Assembly: GCA_013397435.1 (NCBI GenBank)
Contig: VZRG01000741.1
Span: 62,001 to 126,000 of the forward strand
From: Erythrocercus mccallii
Taxonomy: Eukaryota > Chordata > Aves > Passeriformes > Dicruridae
Length of the DNA: 64,000 bases
Direction: 5' to 3'
Made by a program: the position numbers and the translations under genes. The notes under the pieces were generated by a model that saw nothing but the letters and a program-made list of their open reading frames with translations, did not search any database and was not told the DNA's origin. Shown here piece by piece: positions 60,801-64,000 of the stretch; within the stretch, counting starts at the first letter, position 1; every line of letters begins with the position of its first letter.

Positions 60801-63171
60801 TTGCCACTATACATCTTAAATGGCTGTAGGCTTTTGTGTTACTATAGTGTATAGCATAATTATGACAGTGGCTATGTAATATGACACCTAAGGTTCTTCA
60901 GCTTGTTTTTGTATCTATGCCAGTCTCAATCTTTGGGCTGCCTCACTAAGGAAAATTTTCAGTTATGTGAAATAACAAGTAGATGAAGTCTAGATATTGA
61001 AATAGGTACAGGAATACATATGCTTGCTGACACTTAGAACAATGATTGTATCTGAATTTGAATTTAGTTTTAATTCTATTTAAAATAGATTGCTAGTCTT
61101 CATGATGTTTAAGAAATGTTAAAAATTTGAAATTAAACATAAATGATACAGCACATTGACAGCAGGATTTCTGGCAGAGCTGGAGGTGGGGCACTCTACC
61201 AGCTGTAGCAAGTGCTTATTTTAGTTGGTGCTGTGCAGCAAGCAACTTAATCAGTTGTTGTCTATCAGTGGTGTCTTGATGTTTTGTCTGGGGTGTTTCA
61301 GGAATAGCTTACTGACCAGATGAACTGTGTGACTTGGTGCAGGCAAGAGCCTCTACTAAATTCTTCAGGATTGACTTAAAGAATTGCACTGTAGCTCTAC
61401 TTTAAGTTAAAACAAACAAACTACAAAAAAAATCCCTCCAATTCCCCTTTCCCCAGCCTCCTGAGGAAAACAACCAAAATACCAGTCCACAAAAAAACCT
61501 AGTGATGTGTTGTGGGAACCCTAAAATCCCCTCAGAGTAACTTCCAGGCTTCGCCCTGGAAAGATCAACCATAGAGTCTTCCCTGCCTAGACTCAAAGAG
61601 AGAACTTCCCCCATAGTACCCTGCACAACTATTGCCAATCTACCTTAGATTGCTTCCCCCATTGGCCTCTTAACCCTACTCTCCCCAGTTGTTCATCCCT
61701 TATCCCCTCTATAGGTTGCTGCCCTTTGTATCGTCCCTGTGCCCTTAGATTGTTGGCCACTGACCCTTTACTTAACCACCCATCAGCGGATGGTCTGTGC
61801 CTTCTGTCCCTGATCCCTTCAGCATGCTGGAATAAACTGCTGGAACGTATTATACAGAAGGCCCTTTCTGTCTTTCCTCTGCTGAGCTATCTGTGGCATG
61901 TGTGTGTGCTTGGACCCAAAATGGCTGTTCCTGTGGCCTGCTCTGGGCAGCTTCTGAAGGAGGTGCTTTGAGAAGGTAGCAGCATTTCACCTTCCTGCCA
62001 CATTGCTACAGTGTGTGGCTGTATTAGTATTTTAAAGACTAAATGGAATCCAAACACTAGCAAAAACTTTGCTTAATTGCAATTACTTTTAGGTGGTTCT
62101 TGATATACATATCCTAAAATATATGTGTTAACTAATATTTCTCCTACCTGCTAGATGAAGCTTAGGTGACTTAAATGTGGTATTGGAGGAAAGTTTTTTA
62201 TTCTTGTTTGGTGTATGATATTGGGCAACTATGAATATGTGATGGTATTTCTTTCAGGAGCTGGTGATGATACAAGAGCCTGGGGCCCACCTTTTGCTGG
62301 GACAGAAAGTGTTTATTTTCTCAGTGTCAATAGAAACAAAAAGGTAAATGGTGTGTGGGAGTGAACATGAGCCTATGTTTTCTGTAATTATAACTGAATA
62401 TGTAACACTTAGTTTGATTAACGTACATAATGGAGCAATACTGATGTTGACCCAATGTTATGATGAATAAATTTCAGGAGAAAGCCCTAAGTTTTTAAAA
62501 CAAAAAAGGTTGCAAATCTCTGGTGTGGTGCTGTGGGCAGATGAGGCAAAATGAAAAAGCAAGAGTGCTTCTGCTGGTCTTCAGTTTCTGGCATTAATTA
62601 ACTGAAGATGAAACCTGCTGAAAGCAAGGGTTATTTTATTTGAGTCATCATTTTTTTCAGGTGCATCAGCTCAGCTGACCTATGTCAGCTGGCAGGAAGA
62701 GTGCTACCACTATACCACAGTGAGAGTGGCTAAATCTAGTCTTTGAAACTTAGGGTTTAATGGGAAGTTTCATGACATATCTGAATTGTTTAATGGCCTG
62801 TTACCATTGAAACAAATGTTTCTTGTGCCCCCCTGTATACTTGCAGTAGTGGCTTCTGTGTAAATACATAGTGAACAGGCTGCACATCTATCAGACTGAT
62901 TTTGGTACTTGTCTGATTCATTAATGAGATATAGTTCAGCTTGCTTTGCTGAAGAATTGGGGGTTTTTTACATGAGGAGGTGCGCTATGTGTTAAAATTT
63001 ATTTATCCAAATTAGCTATACTATGAAATTTGACTGTTGGTTATGTTTAGAAGAGGCTGATAATCCCTTTCTCAAGATTTTTTCACATAAATTACCAATA
63101 TATTTATTTTTAATCCCCAGAGTATAGCTATCAACATGAAGGATTCAAAAGGAGTAAAGCTAATCCAAGAG
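54707..63171 (+). CDS. SUGCT: SUGCT, succinyl-CoA:glutarate CoA-transferase (5' part, 5 exons)
   Basis: Coding segments 54707-54872, 59360-59411, 59511-59584, 62258-62343 and 63121-63171 join in frame. They give about 143 residues and leave the window in an intron. The enzyme is a mitochondrial class III (CaiB/BaiF-type) CoA-transferase. In human it moves CoA from succinyl-CoA to glutarate, and loss gives glutaric aciduria type III (established knowledge). The N-terminus starts [17 protein letters not shown] and is Arg/Ala/Ser-rich with no acidic residues, as expected of a mitochondrial presequence. The enzyme body then starts [20 protein letters not shown], followed by [20 protein letters not shown] and [18 protein letters not shown], the family's N-terminal CoA-binding fold. 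The catalytic Asp lies in later exons outside the window. Confidence 0.94.
54888..54945. repeat. C-rich low-complexity tract
   Basis: The tract is almost entirely C and T on the plus strand, with uninterrupted C runs of ten or more. It starts just after the SUGCT exon 1 donor. The minus-strand G-runs could form G-quadruplexes. Confidence 0.8.
56110..56558 (-). mobile_element. Solo LTR of an endogenous retrovirus, minus strand
   Basis: On the minus strand the element begins TGTTGCAG and ends ATCACTACA, giving TG/CA termini 449 bp apart. It is flanked by near-matching 6-bp direct repeats CATATC and CATATA. Inside it, also on minus, a TATA-like CATAAAAG is followed about 50 bases later by AATAAA (TTTATT on plus at 56277-56282), the usual U3-R-U5 order. 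No gag, pol or env sequence is present, so this is a recombined solo LTR. The family is unidentified. Confidence 0.75.
57280..57945 (-). mobile_element. Solo LTR, ERVL-like, minus strand
   Basis: On the minus strand it begins TGTTGTAGGGTGACTTTATG and ends CTAAACCAAGACA, about 666 bp. Flanks are AGCAC and AGCAG, an imperfect 5-bp target duplication of the size typical of ERVL. A minus-strand TTTAAA lies at 57650-57655 and AATAAA (TTTATT on plus at 57407-57412) further on. A small internal tandem duplication lies at 57440-57481. The opening resembles LTRs I recall as common in songbirds, but this is from memory. No internal viral genes remain. Confidence 0.75.
57440..57481 (+). repeat. Short AT-rich tandem duplication within LTR
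   Basis: A unit of about 20 bases, AATGAATAATGAAACAATAAA with small differences, occurs twice in succession inside the LTR at 57280-57945. Confidence 0.65.
59360..59411 (+). CDS. SUGCT: SUGCT exon 2
   Basis: This 52-bp exon encodes (G)[17 protein letters not shown]. Acceptor CTGCCAG, donor GTTTGT. It enters in phase 1 and leaves in phase 2. The LDLTR motif opens the conserved CoA-transferase family III domain. Confidence 0.93.
59511..59584 (+). CDS. SUGCT: SUGCT exon 3
   Basis: This 74-bp exon encodes [20 protein letters not shown] and then VERPG, the signature N-terminal segment of class III CoA-transferases. Acceptor ATTAAAG, a pyrimidine-poor site preceded by a T-run. Donor GTAAGA. It is separated from exon 2 by only 99 bp. 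Confidence 0.96.
59631..59740. repeat. Compound (TA)n/(TG)n microsatellite
   Basis: 110 bp of alternating purine-pyrimidine sequence, mixing TATG, TATACA, CACACA and long ATAT stretches, lie close to the exon 3 donor. Likely length-polymorphic. Confidence 0.9.
61508..62010 (+). mobile_element. Solo LTR-like element, plus strand
   Basis: The element starts TGTTGTGGGAACCC and ends CACATTGCTACA, giving TG/CA termini 503 bp apart. AATAAA lies at 61831-61836 in GCTGGAATAAACTGCTGGAA, a context typical of an LTR R region. A TATA-like CTCTATAGG lies roughly 120 bp upstream. It is C-rich and compositionally unlike the surrounding intron. No good target duplication was found (GTGATG against GTGTGT), so the exact ends are uncertain. 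No retroviral genes are present. Confidence 0.6.
62258..62343 (+). CDS. SUGCT: SUGCT exon 4
   Basis: This 86-bp exon encodes [20 protein letters not shown] and then LSVNRNKK. Acceptor TTTCTTTCAG, donor GTAAAT, exit phase 0. The SVNRNKK motif is a conserved family segment. Confidence 0.96.
62344..63120 (+). other. SUGCT: SUGCT intron 4, about 0.8 kb
   Basis: Runs from GTAAAT to TTTTTAATCCCCAG. It contains an 8-bp inverted repeat with a 4-base loop (CAGCTGAC, CTAT, GTCAGCTG) at 62672-62691. Otherwise unremarkable. Confidence 0.8.
63121..63171 (+). CDS. SUGCT: SUGCT exon 5
   Basis: This 17-codon exon in phase 0-0 encodes [17 protein letters not shown]. Acceptor CCCCAG, donor GTAGGT. It is the last SUGCT exon visible. 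Confidence 0.95.
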
Positions 63172-64000
63172 GTAGGTTTTGATAGCATGTGAGGTGTCCT
63201 TATCTTGTATTGTTGTGATCCTAAGTAATAAGGATTAAACTCTGCATTTCAAGTATTAATTTGATAATTTAAAAAATCTAGGTATGCAGTAAATTTTGTA
63301 ATTTACATTATATAGTTTCTGTACTGTGCTTTTGGACTCAGGGTTCAGTGTAACTTGTAATGACTTTAGATTTAAATTTACATGAAAATGTCATCAAAAT
63401 CTTCAAATGAAATATTGTGAGGAAATGGTCTAATAGCCTATTCCTTTCCTACTGCTGCTGTACCACTACTGATCTTACTGTACTACTGTATTAGAAAGAT
63501 TCAAGATGAACTGATTAGATGAAGTCAGTGAGAAGTTAAGAGGGGATGCTGTGCTTCAGTAAATGCAATTTTTTGAATGTTACAGTGTATTCATGACTTC
63601 AGTTGCTGTACATCTTCCTAAAAAACATTGTCCTGTAGGTGAAACTTAGTATTTGTTTATTTTTCAGTATTTGACTTCAGGGTCTTTTAAGGTGATCCAT
63701 TTCTCTATTTAAAAATAATAGGAGCATCAAGTTTCATATTTTGTCCAACTTGTGTTTTGTCATCCCTTTATTTATTATTTGTTGAGAAATGCGAGATCTG
63801 CTACTTGCTAGTGCTGTGTTTTAAGCTCTGCAGTAGTAGCAGCTGACTTCTGTTACTGGTTGTTTCAGTATCAGTTCCAATCCCTTTTTCACAGTGGCAG
63901 TATGTGTCACTCAGTAGGTGGAATTTGTTGGGAATATTGCATGAAATGGAAATAGATTAGGTTTTTCTGATGCTTTTGATTTGTTAGCTATGCAAAGGTA
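63172..64000 (+). other. SUGCT: SUGCT intron 5 (5' portion), cut by window end
   Basis: AT-rich intronic sequence after donor GTAGGT. No further exon is recognised before the window ends. The remaining SUGCT exons lie downstream. Confidence 0.8.

Larger units (their letters stand above)
59585..62257 (+). other. SUGCT: SUGCT intron 3, about 2.7 kb
   Basis: Contains a TA/TG microsatellite 46 bp after the donor (59631-59740) and a plus-strand LTR-like element (61508-62010). The rest is AT-rich with no recognised feature. Confidence 0.82.

Noticed and set aside
55220..62257. A complete endogenous provirus in the SUGCT introns
   Set aside because: The three LTR-like blocks differ in sequence, two are on the opposite strand to the third, and no gag, pol or env coding remnant lies between them. 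They are best read as separate solo LTRs.

Overview
This is vertebrate nuclear DNA, almost certainly from a bird. It has long AT-rich introns with GT-AG boundaries, two CpG-rich promoter blocks, CR1 retrotransposon 3' fragments (the dominant avian interspersed repeat) and endogenous-retrovirus LTRs of avian type. Interspersed repeats are otherwise sparse. I see no bacterial operon, CRISPR array or phage module.

The gene order is CDK13 (+), then MPLKIP (-), then SUGCT (+). This matches the human 7p14.1 neighbourhood as I know it. Positions 1-27214 hold the 3' half of CDK13. Ten coding exons run from inside the N-lobe of the kinase domain (beta-3 lysine, PITAIRE helix) through the HRD, DFG and T-loop segments, the basic C-terminal kinase extension, and the long Gln/Pro/Ser-rich tail ending in GRGRGLPY. 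The start of CDK13 lies upstream of the window. From 27215 there is AT-rich 3' UTR with several AATAAA signals out to about 31.4 kb, then about 15 kb of mostly featureless intergenic DNA to about 46.8 kb.

MPLKIP lies on the minus strand as two coding exons (52219-52572 and 47195-47398) separated by a 4.8-kb intron. They encode a 185-residue protein with a Pro/Gly/Arg/Ser-rich N-terminus and a conserved C-terminus. Its CpG-rich promoter is at about 52.2-52.9 kb. About 2.1 kb further right, in a second CpG-rich block, SUGCT begins on the plus strand. Five coding exons of this mitochondrial class III CoA-transferase are visible before the window ends inside an intron, with the catalytic region still to come. 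SUGCT introns 1 and 3 carry three solo-LTR-like elements and a TA/TG microsatellite.

The three genes are functionally separate: transcription-elongation kinase (CDK13, with cyclin K), mitosis and transcription-associated TTDN1 (MPLKIP), and glutarate metabolism (SUGCT). I found no new multigene system. The most useful observations are transcript-level: a 60-codon alternative 3' splice site and an extended exon end in CDK13, two out-of-frame competing donors in SUGCT exon 1, an NRF1-type site at the SUGCT promoter, the LTR cluster, and a possible orphan exon at 44.5 kb. Exon boundaries were read by eye from frame continuity and splice dinucleotides. No alignment or database search was run.
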